Assembly (NCBI GenBank): GCA_033725935.1
Contig: MU867146.1
Location: forward strand, 1 to 64,000
Direction: 5' to 3'
Source of the DNA: Cladorrhinum sp. PSN259
Lineage: Eukaryota; Ascomycota; Sordariomycetes; Sordariales; Podosporaceae
Length of the DNA stretch: 64,000 bases
Shown in pieces: positions 47,602 to 58,459 of the stretch; position 1 is the stretch's first letter; each line of letters starts with the position of its first letter. Under the pieces are notes generated by a model. That model ran no database searches. It was not told where the DNA came from and worked only from the letters and a program-made list of their open reading frames with translations. A program made the translations under genes and the position numbers.

Positions 47602-49029
47602 TTTTGCGACTGATGGGTGATTTGGGCTTGGAAAATCGGTCGCCGGATCGTTTTTGCAGAAGGTGGTTGCGGTCGTGCGGAGTTGCGAAATTTCACCCAG
47701 ATTGAATTGTGCGGAGCCAAAATCGCAAGGGTTTGAAGGAATTTTCTATTTCCGGTCCCGTCTGCCAGTGCCTGCAGTTACGGCTTGCCCTGTGTGTGGC
47801 TGCCAGGCTGGTGCTTTGGGACTTGTGGGGGCAAGACCTAAAGGTGGGGTCCTCAGATGAAAGGCCCCCACCTTGTCGAGGACATGGCAGCCTGTGTTCT
47901 TGATTTCCAGTTCGTTGCAGATTCTCCTTGTTCGTTTTTTTCGCCCCTGAATTCTCAAGTTCTCAAAAGATGGAATAGCCTGCCATTTACTGAATGACCA
48001 ACTTTGACGCGCAACGAAGCGGGGATAATGCGCCCAATATTACCGTGTTGAAGCTGTCTGCAGCCAATTGCAGATTGGAAAACTCGCAGCTTCAAGCAAG
48101 AGCCGGGATCTTCGTGGTTTGCCCTCCATTCGGACCACCCTGAATACACCTACATCTTGATTATGTACTTAGACTTTTAAGCCCCATTAAACATGTATAT
48201 AACCTCCCGTCATTCCGAATCTGTGCATTTAGACATCCATCGGGATCACACTCGTTAGATCGGTTCTCCTGCAAGGGGTGCAGAAATGGGCCAACCAGAA
48301 TAAATTCCATCACGATCCGCGCTAAATAAGTAAGGGTCAGTGTCCTACAATATAGTCCTGCTTTTCTAGGTTCTGAAAGCCTATAAACTGTAACTCAAGG
48401 TGGAAAATCACACCTGGTAACGAAACCCGATCTAACGAGTGCAATCCTGGTGGAGGTGTATTGTTTTATTTTCTTCTTCCTCGCCCAACACGTCGCGAAC
48501 TCGCCAATCCATTGGTCTAGATCCTCATTGTCGAAGCTGTGGAGCCTTTCACCCTGGACACACTATCACGAACTTAACCGTAGACAGACGGCCAAGGGCC
48601 ACCGAACCTGGCTCGATGTGGATACTTTATTGGTTGTCATCGAAACTCCATTTTTCGAAATTGTAGCCGAAGCACGTCGAGCTGTTTTGTTGACAAACAT
48701 CTGTTGCGACTGGCAAATCCACTCGTTGCGTCTCGTCCAAGGTAAGTCCCCAAGTGTTGAAGCAGAGAGACCAAAATGGGCAGTGTATAAAGGTTTGTCT
48801 GTATCGAACCGGCGGGTACCCCTGTGTTCCTTCGGAGCTCTTGGTAGCGGAGATTTAATTGTCACCGCTGTTACAAAAGTGACAAGGCAGGGAGGCCGGT
48901 TTCAAGGCAGCCCCTTTTTGCATGCCTCGGATGGCTTCAATTTGTATTTACTGAGCTTTATAATCTGTTTTTTTTTTCACTAACATTTCTTCACAATACA
49001 GCAAACATATCGCGTCTGAATCTTTCAGT
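47602..49029. other. Divergent intergenic region
   Basis: About 1.4 kb between divergent eS28 and GH71 genes. Open frames around 48450-48983 show no domain. The ATG of the GH71 gene follows a pyrimidine-rich CAG (aatctttcag), so a leader intron is possible. Confidence 0.5.
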
Positions 49030-50657
49030 ATGGGTAGGCTCAGATCCAGAATCAGACGCCTTATCGGGAAGGGAGGCAGTGATTCCCCTGAGTCCATCCT
49101 CGAGAGTGACCGAAAGGTCTTTGCTCATTACATAGTATGGCCCGTTTAAAATGCCGATCCCTATTCGCGCTGTTACTGATTACATGCGACTTTTATTCAG
49201 GTCGGTCTCACATCCCATCAAATGGTTGAGCAATGGACCCATGATATAAAGAGCGCTCAAGAGGCTGGTATCGATGGGTTTGCGCTCAACATTGGTCCCT
49301 CAGATGTTTGGAACGAGGCTCAGCTCGCTCATGCCTACCGCGAGGCGGAGCAGGCAGGCGACTTTTACATGTTCCTCTCGTTCGAGTAAGTGCAGTTTTC
49401 AAATGGTATTGGAATGGTTGCTGATGTGCATTTCAAATACAGCATGGCCGCTGGAAGCTGGACGGTTGAGCAGGTGGTAGCTTTGATTAATCAGTTCAAG
49501 GACTCACCGGCGCAGATGCTTGTGGATGGAAAGCCACTTGTCTCAACGTTTGAAGGACCTGGTTGGGCTGAGAACTGGGAAGCGGTTCGTGAGCAGGCCG
49601 AGGGCATTTTCTTGATGCCCGATTGGTCGAGTCTCGGGCCGTATGGTGTCGCCGAGAAGTTGGAACTTATTGATGGTGCCTGTAAGTCAACTCCTCATCT
49701 CCATTTTCAAAAGAAGACCGGTATTCGAGCGTCTGACATGGCTGCAGTCTCGTGGGATGCATGGCCGAAGGCTGGCCAGTTCCAAATGACGGCGAACGAG
49801 GACGAGGTCTACAAACACTGTCTCGCGGACAAGAAGTATATGATGGGCGTCAGTCCTTACTTCTATACCAGTAAGTTGAGGTCTTGCTGAACTGTATGGG
49901 GTATCGATCTAACAGAAACAGACCTGCCCCAATGGAACAAAAACTGGTACTCATCCAGTGAATCGCTCTGGTATGACCGGTGGCAGCAGGTGATCGACGT
50001 ACTACCAGACTTTGTCCAGATTATCACATGTAAGTTGAATTTCCTGAGAGTGGAACGACGGTCGGGCTAATGAGCAATCAAGGGAACGACTTTGGCGAGT
50101 CGAGCTACATTTGCGACACTGCGCCAGCCCAAGTCGTGGACGGGGCCGAAAGATATGTCAACCGGTGCTCTCATGCGGCGTTCAGAGCTGTACTTCCATA
50201 CTTCATCGCCGCATACAAAGCAGGCACTCGGGACGTTGATTTCCCAGGACCCGACAAGGCCATTGCGTGGTATCGCACTACACCTGCGAGTGCCGGCCTT
50301 GAGAGTGGGACGACTTGGGGCCAGGGGGGCACCCTCCCTGCTACAAGCGGTGCTCGAGACGTGATTTCGGTTCTGGCGTTGTGCAAGGTGCCTAGGACCG
50401 TCACGGTGGCGATTGCCGGTCGGTGGACAACTTTCGACACAAGGCCGAACGTGCCGGTATCGTATTTCGAATGGCCTTTTGACAGCAAAATAAGTGGTGC
50501 GGTGACGATTGCCATGAATGGCATGACGACTGAAGGACCGCCGATATTGAATGAATGTACTCAAGACGAGGTGAGTCTGTCGTTTCCGGTATCACCATCT
50601 TGGAGCCATTGCTGACGTCCCTAGGTCCATTTCAATTCGGTAGTAATCCAGGTTTAA
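49030..50657 (+). CDS. GH71 alpha-1,3-glucanase-like protein, no signal peptide
   Basis: Seven exons, 49030-49134, 49201-49385, 49443-49681, 49748-49870, 49922-50029, 50083-50570 and 50625-50657, join in frame to 426 residues. The GH71 blocks are clear: KVFAHYIVGLTSHQ, AGIDGFALNIG, FYMFLSFDMAAGSW, FEGPGWAENW, FSWDAWP, YMMGVSPYFYTNLPQWNKNWY and IITWNDFGESSYI, the last two lying in the catalytic barrel with the acidic residues of the family. The N-terminus (MGRLRSRIRRLIGKGG) is basic and not a signal peptide, unlike secreted mutanases, and no carbohydrate-binding module follows. Fungal cell-wall alpha-1,3-glucan is the family substrate; where this form works is unknown. The final 11-codon exon is the least certain part. 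Confidence 0.9.
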
Positions 50658-51054
50658 AAAAGGAGGATCGTGTGTTTTTTTTGGAGTTGATGAAGGTAAT
50701 TGGATGTATCGCGAATTGTAGACAAGATAGACAGATAATTTATATTCCTTAATCCCCCAGCCCATGCATAAGGTATATTAACCTGGAAGATAAAAGATGT
50801 GGGCCGGTGTGGTGTGGATCGGCTAAACCTGGGTGGTGGTTCCTGTCTGTGCACGATCAACGACGTCACGGCTTTTCCGGCGGCCTGTTTCTCATTCCCG
50901 AATCCAGTCCGTACTCGGCCGAGCGCCGTCGCAAACATAACTCCCCCCAAACAGTGATCGCGTCATGTTGTCTCCTGAGGCAAATATGGTGGTGATATGA
51001 TATGCCCAAAAGTCTTTTAGAAAGTTCAATTCCCCTCGAGGAGGCCGCGTCGAC
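50658..51054. other. Intergenic region
   Basis: 3' flank of the GH71 gene and promoter of the UbiB kinase gene, same strand. No gene seen. Confidence 0.6.
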
Positions 51055-53331
51055 ATGAGACTAGTTTCGGTTCCCTTCGCACGCCTTTCCTCGGCCCTCC
51101 CCGCCGCCCGCGCCGAAGCATCGCAACAATGCCTCCGCCTGAACCTACCTCCTAAATTCTCTCAACACCAGCCCCGATTGCCTCGAACAACTTTTCGCAC
51201 CTTCATAACCCAAGCTAGCTCGCGACCATATTTGAACTCATGGCGAATACCCCGTGGGGCAGGTGGTGGTGGCTCGAGAACCTTGATGGCTGCAGTTGGT
51301 AGTGGTGGTTTGGCGGCCGCAGCCTTCGTCGAGTTATCCGAGAAAGATAACAATGGCCCTGAAGATACAGGGGAGAAGCGGATGTTGGAGATCTCACGAG
51401 AGGAGATTAGGAAAAAGTTCGACGAGGATGAGACGGGCTTTCGTAAGGTCCGGCATCAGATCGTGCTGTTTCTTGATTTATATATATGGGAGCCAATATG
51501 TACTGGCCTCCGCTTTTTGCAGCTTGCAGCAATATTTATACCCGTCATTGTAACAGTTCCAGCAATATGGATCGGTCCCCGGCAGCGAGACCGCGATAAT
51601 GAGCGAACAGGGACGCTTTGGTGGTATAGCTTCCTGGTTCAGGCTATGGAGTGGGCTGGGCCGGCTTTTATCAAGGTACGAGATGCACTCCTGGAATGTC
51701 TCCCAAATATGGCATGCGTGCAGCTTGCTGACTGTCTTCAACTTGGGTGAGATAGCTTGGACAATGGGCTGCTTCGAGGACGGACATTTTTCCTAACGAG
51801 CTGTGCGAGATCATGTCGAAACTCCACGCCAATGCGCCAGCCCACTCATTACATGCAACCAAGCGCATCATTAAAGCAGCATTTCGCACCCACGATTTTG
51901 ACGAGATTTTTGAAGAGTTCCAAGAGACACCTCTGGGCGTTGGAGCAATCGCACAAGTTTACAAGGCCAAACTAAAGCCTGAGTTTGGCGCCCCTGGGGA
52001 TGTTGATGTTGGGGAAACGCCGAATGACCTTCGCTCCAATGTCTACAAAAATGTCGAGAGCGTCCTCAAATCTTCTCCGAAGCGCGTCCCCTCGTCGTAC
52101 GTCGCCGTCAAAGTCCTGCATCCTGGAGTAGAACGAACCGTGCGGCGAGACCTGCGCATCATGTGGTTCTTTGCAACAGCCCTCAACGCTATTCCCACCA
52201 TCGAGTGGTTATCACTTCCTGACGAAGTCGAACAATTCGGTGAGATGATGAAGCTTCAACTTGACCTTCGCATCGAGGCTGCAAACCTCTCGAGATTCCG
52301 CAAGAACTTCAAAGACAGGAAGACGACTTGGTTCCCCTTCCCATACACCGAGTTCTGCACCAGAAATGTGTTGATTGAAGAATTTGCACATGGAATTCCT
52401 CTGGCTGACTTTTTGGCAAATGGTGGAGGCGTGTTTCAGAAAGACATTGCGTCAGAAGGTCTTGATGCCTTTTTGCGCATGCTTCTATTGGACAACTTTG
52501 TCCATGCGGATTTGCATCCCGGTAATATCATGGTACGCTTCTACGAATCAGAAAGGCCTAATCTGCGACTTGGTCAAAGTGAAGGGACGGTTAAGGTGCG
52601 GCCGCATCAAGATGTGACGGAGGAGGTCCTTTCGCGTTTGCGCCCGTTGAAGGGTAACAAGGAGCTATGGACCAAGGAGCTTGCAAAGCTGGACCGTGAG
52701 GGTTACCGACCTCAGTTGATATTCATTGACACTGGCTTGGTGACGGAGCTCAATGAGACAAATCGGCGCAACTTCCTTGACCTTTTCCGGGCCGTTGCGG
52801 AATTTGATGGCTACAAGGCAGGCCATCTGATGTGCGAGCGGTGTCGCCAGCCCGACGCCGTCTTGGACAAGGAAGTGTTTGCCCTGAAGATGCAACATTT
52901 GGTGTTGAGTGTCAAGAGCAGAACGCTTGCCCTCGGCAACGTCAGGATTGGCGATATTCTTCAGGAAGTATTAGCCATGGTTCGGCAGCATCACGTCCGT
53001 CTTGAAGGAGACTTCGTCAACGTGGTGATCAGTATCTTCCTTCTTGAGGGCATTGGTCGCAGCTTAAATCCGGATCTCGACTTGCTCAGCAGCTCGCTGC
53101 CCATTCTGCGACAACTCGGCGCGCAGAGTGGAAAGGACATGATGAAGCATGGAGACTTTTCCATGTTGATGGTCTGGGTCGGTCTCGAGACCAGAAGGTT
53201 TATGCAGGCCAGTATTGAAGATGTGAGTTGCCCGTCATTGTTGATGCTCTATGTGGATCTGGTACTAATCAAGTGTGCTTGAACAGGTGGAACGATGTGT
53301 AAAATACGATCTCCTCTCACCAAACGTGTGA
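51055..53331 (+). CDS. Mitochondrial UbiB/ABC1-family kinase-like protein (ADCK2/Cqd1 type)
   Basis: Exons 51055-51675, 51756-53222 and 53287-53331 give 710 residues. The N-terminal 60 residues are Arg/Ser/Ala-rich without acidic residues until position 22, a likely mitochondrial presequence. A hydrophobic segment near residues 155-175 (LQLAAIFIPVIVTVPAIWI) suggests membrane attachment. The atypical kinase domain carries the family's KxGQ motif at 207-210 (KLGQWAASRTDIFP, formed across the first splice), the Ala-type nucleotide loop GVGAIAQVYKAKL, the lysine block VAVKVLHPGVE, catalytic VHADLHPGNIM and FIDTGLV in place of DFG. The last deviation and the overall layout fit the ADCK2 / yeast Cqd1 branch, which affects coenzyme Q distribution between mitochondrial membranes. 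Yeast has three UbiB proteins, so subfamily assignment should be treated as probable. Confidence 0.88.
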
Positions 53332-53535
53332 GCTCTGTCCCGGTTTGTGCTTCAAACTCCGGAATCAAGCTTCGATGACGCAGCAACACCTGATCATGAT
53401 GGCGGCATGAAAAATATATGTATATATATGCCACGGGAGGATATACATACTCTAAATATATACCTATCTATCAACAGAGTATAATTATCAATATACCTAC
53501 ATTCTTTTCAGTATCTGTTCACCTGTTCAGACGGT

Positions 53536-53814
53536 TCAAGGTTCGATCGCCATTGACTCCAGTGGATCTTTCTCTGTAATCTCATTGCTGTGGTTGGATC
53601 CCGTCTCTTCCATAGTGGAAAGCTGCGGGGCGCTAGGATCGCTGTGGGGCGGCGGGCGGCGTCTTGGCGGTGCAACATTGAAGGCTAACTGCGCGTCATC
53701 CTTGCCGGTTGCTATTTTTTCTTGTCTCTTCAAGAAGTTTGATATCGACAAACGATCGGCATCTCTCGGCCTTTCTTGATTTTTTTTCCCAACTTGCGAT
53801 CTACGAAAATCCAT
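53536..53814 (-). CDS. Small proline-rich hypothetical protein, 92 residues
   Basis: Single open frame from an ATG at 53814. The N-terminal half is basic and polar (MDFRRSQVGKKNQERPRDAD, then LSISNFLKRQEK), the middle has PPRRRPPPHSDPSAP, and the end is acidic. I recognise no domain, signal peptide or membrane segment. In favour of a real gene: it sits in a gap between two genes, reads divergently from holocytochrome c synthase with start codons only 47 bp apart, and has balanced codon use. Against it: it is short and could be chance. The amphipathic LSISNFLKRQEKIATGK stretch could be a short helix. Confidence 0.45.
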   Translation of the reverse strand: MDFRRSQVGKKNQERPRDADRLSISNFLKRQEKIATGKDDAQLAFNVAPPRRRPPPHSDPSAPQLSTMEETGSNHSNEITEKDPLESMAIEP

Positions 53815-53861
53815 AACTTCACAATTTTCTTGGCGTATTTTTAAAAGACAGGAACTTCAAG

Positions 53862-55041
53862 ATGGGTTGGTTCTGGGCAGACACTTCTGATGCTACTACT
53901 CCTACGATTGCGGCTGCGAAGCCCCCTCACCCTCACCATGGTCTAAGTGGTGAGCCTCCGGTAAGCTACCTATTTCCAACTCCAAGCGCTTCCAAGACCA
54001 CTCATGTAGACGACATCTAACCTCAACGACAGGTGGGCTGTCCTATGCACAACAAAAAAACCATCGACGCCTTCTCTTCTGCCGCCCCCGCACCCCCTCC
54101 AGCTCCAGCGAGCCCACCTGCCGCCTCCGGTTGCCCTGTCCCGCACGGTAACCCAGCCACAAACGCAGCCCTCTCTTCTTACCCAGTCAACCATGGCGCG
54201 CCCGAATCCTCGGCCACCGCCGCGCCGAAAGAGCAATCGTTCATGTCGAAGCTAAACCCCCTTAACTACATGTTCCACTCCATCTCGCAGGAGAGAGCCC
54301 CCAACCAGACAGTAGCACTCCCAACCGAACGAGACGAGTCCTCAATCCCCAAAGGCACCGGCGACGGCAACTGGGAGTACCCCTCCCCTCAACAAATGTA
54401 CAATGCCCTCCTGCGCAAGGGGTACACCGACACGGACATCACAGCGGTAGAGAGCATGGTAGCCGTCCACAACTTTTTGAACGAGGGTGCCTGGCAGGAG
54501 ATTGTCGACTGGGAGCGTCGGTTCGGCCGGGGTTTGAAGCGCGGCTGGGATGTCAGCAAGCGCGGCGAAGGGAATGCGCACCTGGAACTCAGACGGATCG
54601 AGGCGCAAGAGGGCGGACAGAAGGAACAGCCTACCTTGATCAGGTTCCAGGGGAGACCGCAGGAGATGACGCCCAAGGCGGCGGTACTGCAGATGTTGGG
54701 CAAGGTGTACCCTTCAAAGTTTGGGTAAGTTCAATTCCTCCTTTTCAATCAATTGGTTACGAGGGATGATGCTAATGTTATGTGCTCCCAGTACTGAACC
54801 TCCCTTTGACCGTCACGACTGGTACGTCACTCGCGACGTCAACGGTGAAAAGAAGGAAATCAGATATGTGATCGATTTCTACTCTGGTCCTCCCGAGCCC
54901 ACCGGCGAGCCCGTGTTCTACCTTGATGTCAGACCCGCCGTGACGCCAACCGCGGCAGTTGAGAGACTGATGAGGTGGGGTGGTGATGTCTGGTGGAGGG
55001 CATCAGGCGGTGACGTTCGCGAGTCGTCCGGCCAGCGATGA
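53862..55041 (+). CDS. CYC3: Holocytochrome c synthase (cytochrome c heme lyase)
   Basis: Exons 53862-53960, 54033-54724 and 54792-55041 give 346 residues. The enzyme attaches heme covalently to the CXXCH motif of apocytochrome c in the mitochondrial intermembrane space. Two Cys-Pro heme-regulatory motifs are present in the N-terminal part (GCPMH and GCPVPHG), followed by a Pro/Ala-rich linker, LNPLNYMF, and the catalytic region NWEYPSPQQMYNALLRKGY, with VHNFLNEGAW holding the conserved His that is the heme ligand in the human enzyme; PPFDRHDWYV and RYVIDFYSG are the late conserved blocks. There is no cleavable presequence, as known for this family. Whether it serves cytochrome c or c1 (Cyt2 type) cannot be settled here, but the layout fits the cytochrome c enzyme better. 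Confidence 0.92.
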
Positions 55042-55848
55042 TATTTTAGGGGTGAATGTGAGGAACGTATATGATGAAGGTTTGGCGGGTGGCGTTCATT
55101 GGCGGAAGAACGGAAACACGGAGGCGTCTGTCTACTTTTTGCTTCAAATGGTTTATGTATTACTGGTTTTTCTAACTCTCTTCTCGAATAATGTACGTAC
55201 AGATGTCTTGTGGTTCAATTTGTAGGATACATATATTTATACCAAAGACACCAACACCAACGAAATGATGGTTACTACGGCGAGCTCCACGTCAAGCTCG
55301 AACACTTACCCCAAATTATACGTCTGAATCATTATCGCCCCCTTGTTATCACTCGTATGCCTACTGTATGTAGTGTTAGGCTTTGGGTTTTACATGGCAC
55401 TCGTCACGGCAGCCATCCTGGCGTTGAGTTGGTGTTGGGATTATGTCTTGTCTGGCCTGTCTATTTGCTACACAAAATTCAACACGTATCAAGCATGAAT
55501 CATGCTGAGCGTGGTCGAGTTTAGAGTATTAAGAGTAAAACGCCAAGGGCACAGGAAAATAATTCGAGTATATCTGATGAAAATAGAAAAGAAAACTGCA
55601 AAAAGATCATTGTCTAGCCCTATTTTTAGGTGGTAGCTAGCTGGCCACGAAAGTCTCCAAGGCAGGAATCACAATGAACAGTAAGAGCAGAAAGAAGCTG
55701 TGATGACCAGTGGTTTCTAGACAAGCAGAAGAACGAAGATCTTAATTGCAATACAGGACATCTCCAGTTCTAAGTACAGGACAACCTCATTCCCAAGCCT
55801 CAGTTGGCCAAGACCAGCTCAGCTATGATGCAGTGATACCTTGATTGT
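55042..55848. other. Convergent intergenic region
   Basis: 3' flanks of the heme lyase and Cys-rich protein genes. No gene seen. Confidence 0.6.
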
Positions 55849-56421
55849 CTAGGCACGATCCTTTCCCTTCTCGGGATCCTCGCAATGCTTGCTCTCGGTC
55901 TTCTCCTTATCACACTCAGGCTTGTCTTTCTTCTCGCCACAGTCAGACTTCTTGGTCTCGCACACGGTCTTCTTCTTGTCACCCTCAGACTTGCCATCAT
56001 CATCATCAGCATCATCGTTCCCACCGTCCACGGTCTTGATCATAGGGCCGTCATCTTTCTTGTCGTCTGTGCGCTCGTCCTTCTTCTGACACTCAACCTT
56101 CTTCCCCTTCTTGCACTCGCAGTTCTTCTTCTCACAGCCCGACTTCTTGTCACAGTCCGGCTTCTTGTCACAGTCAGGCTTGGCCTCCTTACACTCGTTC
56201 GCGCCGTCACAAGACTTGCTCAAAGAGCAGTGTTCCTTGTCGTCGGTGGACTTATCATTTTTATCACCAGTGAGGGCGGAACTGAGCTCGCACTTGGTGG
56301 GAAGAGAGGCTTCCTTGAGGGAAGTGAAAGGGGAGCTGGTCTTCTTGTCGTTGTCGTCGTCATCGTGCTTGGAGAAAGATGTGCGCTTCTCGTTGACGGG
56401 AATGGGAGTCTCGGGGGCCAT
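55849..56421 (-). CDS. Cys/Lys/Asp-rich low-complexity protein, unknown function
   Basis: Single open frame, 190 residues from the only suitable ATG at 56421 (MAPETPIPVNEKR). It has 14 cysteines, about one third of all residues are Lys or Asp/Glu, and there is no Trp or Tyr. The centre is an imperfect tandem array built on (D/E)CDKK, CEKK and CECKK units (residues about 82-105); a run of Asp follows near 137-141, and a second set of C-x-x-K units lies at the end. No signal peptide or membrane segment. The spacing does not match metallothionein CxC clusters closely, although one CEC is present. It could bind metal ions or be a disordered polyampholyte; both are guesses. Repeat slippage probably shapes its length. 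Confidence 0.6.
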   Translation of the reverse strand: MAPETPIPVNEKRTSFSKHDDDDNDKKTSSPFTSLKEASLPTKCELSSALTGDKNDKSTDDKEHCSLSKSCDGANECKEAKPDCDKKPDCDKKSGCEKKNCECKKGKKVECQKKDERTDDKKDDGPMIKTVDGGNDDADDDDGKSEGDKKKTVCETKKSDCGEKKDKPECDKEKTESKHCEDPEKGKDRA

Positions 56422-58459
56422 GGTTGCGGGTTGAGGATTGAAAGCGGTCGAGGCTCTCCTGGCAATTGATTGAGATAGAGGCCAAGGAATGAGGATTGGG
56501 ATGCAAAAGGTAACGATGTCAAATACAAATGTGGTGAACCGAGGTTTTAGCTTGAGAAGCTCGCGATGCTTGAAGTTGGTAAACAATGTTAAACAGAGTG
56601 GTTGTCAGGATTGATGAGATGTTGTTTGTGAGGAGAGGAAGAGAATTTTGCAGAGGAAGAAGAGGACGAGGATTAAATAATGGGATGGGAGCATGATGGC
56701 TGCGACTTCCAGAGTTGCTGCCATTGACCAGCATCAGTGAGATCCGAGTCTTGAGATCATGCCTTCACGCTCAGCTGGATGTCGCGACCTAGAAGGAGGA
56801 CACCTCCGGCGGAAGTGACGAAAGTGAAGTCGTAATCAAACCAGCCAGGGCAAGGAAAGACCTCGTCACCTGGCAGCACCAACCCTTCCTCCTGCCTTTC
56901 ACCATGGGCAATACCAAACAGGATGCCATGATGCGATCCCCTCTGTGATGCCGATCGCCAACTGTTACCAAAGCTCCTTCCTGCCTTTCATCGTGATGGG
57001 AAAACATCATTCACGTCCACCCAGCGGGTCGCGGTCTCCCCGGAGAGCTCTCTCAAGAGGAAGCCACAACGCGACCATCCAGAGGAGCTAGCTAATCGCG
57101 GCAGCCACACTATATGCTTCCATCCCCGGATCCTCAAGCTTTGTTCAGTGACGAACGATATCGGCGCGTTAAGGCGATTGAGTGGTAGTCACTTGGTGGA
57201 TTGCAAATAAGCGCTGAGATGCGACCCGTCTCCTTGCCTTTCAGACCGTAGTTGGTGATGATGTCGTGTCACGCTGGCAGCTGAATGCTCGATCAAGTGT
57301 AAATGGAGTCGCGGTAGGCCTGTTTATTGTTATTCACAAGCAGTGGCAGTGACAGACAGAAAGACAGACAGTTGGGGATAACGATGATTCAAACTTGAGG
57401 CAAGAGTGAACAAATAATGCCGTTGCAATGCAGCACATGCGCGGTCATCGCGAGCTGAGATGTGATTGGAATGGACAGCGCTCCTTCCCAATGTCACCAC
57501 ATGAAGCAGTGATCAAAGTGAAAAAGATTGGTTGGTAAGTATCAAAAATTCCGCCCGGAACGGCCCCGAAGGACAGTTCAGAGTGACCGACTCCACGATG
57601 TGCAATGTAGGCCTATCACTCTAGCACTCCCAAATCTTGAGCTGGGAATGCTCGAACAAGGTAAGTATGAAAAAGAAAAGAGAAAAAGAATCAAATTTGG
57701 GAGGGGAGCTCTGGTTAAATAGATGACCGAGTGGCCTGTGCACTCCGCCTGCAAATTCGCAGGTGTGCACAGACAATTTTTCAGGCCCCACAACACACCG
57801 TGCCGTGAACTGTGCTGCTGTTACTCGCAGGCGGCGGACCTGAGTCGACCCGCCGGTCGGATTTAGGGAAAGCAGTGAGGTCGAGCTCCATCCGAATTAA
57901 TTTTGGATAGCACCACTTGCCCATCGCATTCAATTGGCAAATACACCAAACTGTGTAAACAAATACCGAGAGAACAAGGTTCTGTGTTCTAAATCATCAT
58001 CGTGCTTCTGCTGAGCAATGTCACTTTTCCAAATTATACAAACCTTGCGATATGATTGATGATAAGTGCCTCTGTGTTCAAGAAAGATGCAGTCATGACA
58101 GTCACGTCTTTCAAAACAAACGGACACAAGCCGTGTCCTCCATCCCATTATACTCGTACAAAATATATAAAAGCATAAAAGGAAAGAAGAAAAAAAGAGA
58201 GAAAAAACAAGACACAAACAAAAAAAAACTTCCACCCATCCCAAACCCGAACGCCCCCAGGGTATCTTTTCCTCGTCCTTCCCTAACCCAACAAAACAAA
58301 TCCTCCCAGCAAGTTCCGTCCTCCCTCCTATGAGGGGGATTTTTCCCTCCCTTCTCCATCTTTCCGTGGCTCGTCCAAAAATTGGACGGCCGTCGTCCCA
58401 GCCAGACCCCAAGGCGCGACACCAAGCACACCACCACACCAACCACACAGCGGACAAAC
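56422..58459. other. Gene-poor region
   Basis: About 2 kb upstream of the Cys-rich protein gene and downstream of the 1027-residue protein gene. Contains A-rich plus-strand stretches near 58180-58230. Short open frames without domains. Nothing supportable. Confidence 0.5.

Noticed and set aside
48450..48983. 177-codon plus-strand open frame upstream of the GH71 gene
   Set aside because: No domain or signal peptide that could be spliced onto the GH71 protein in frame.
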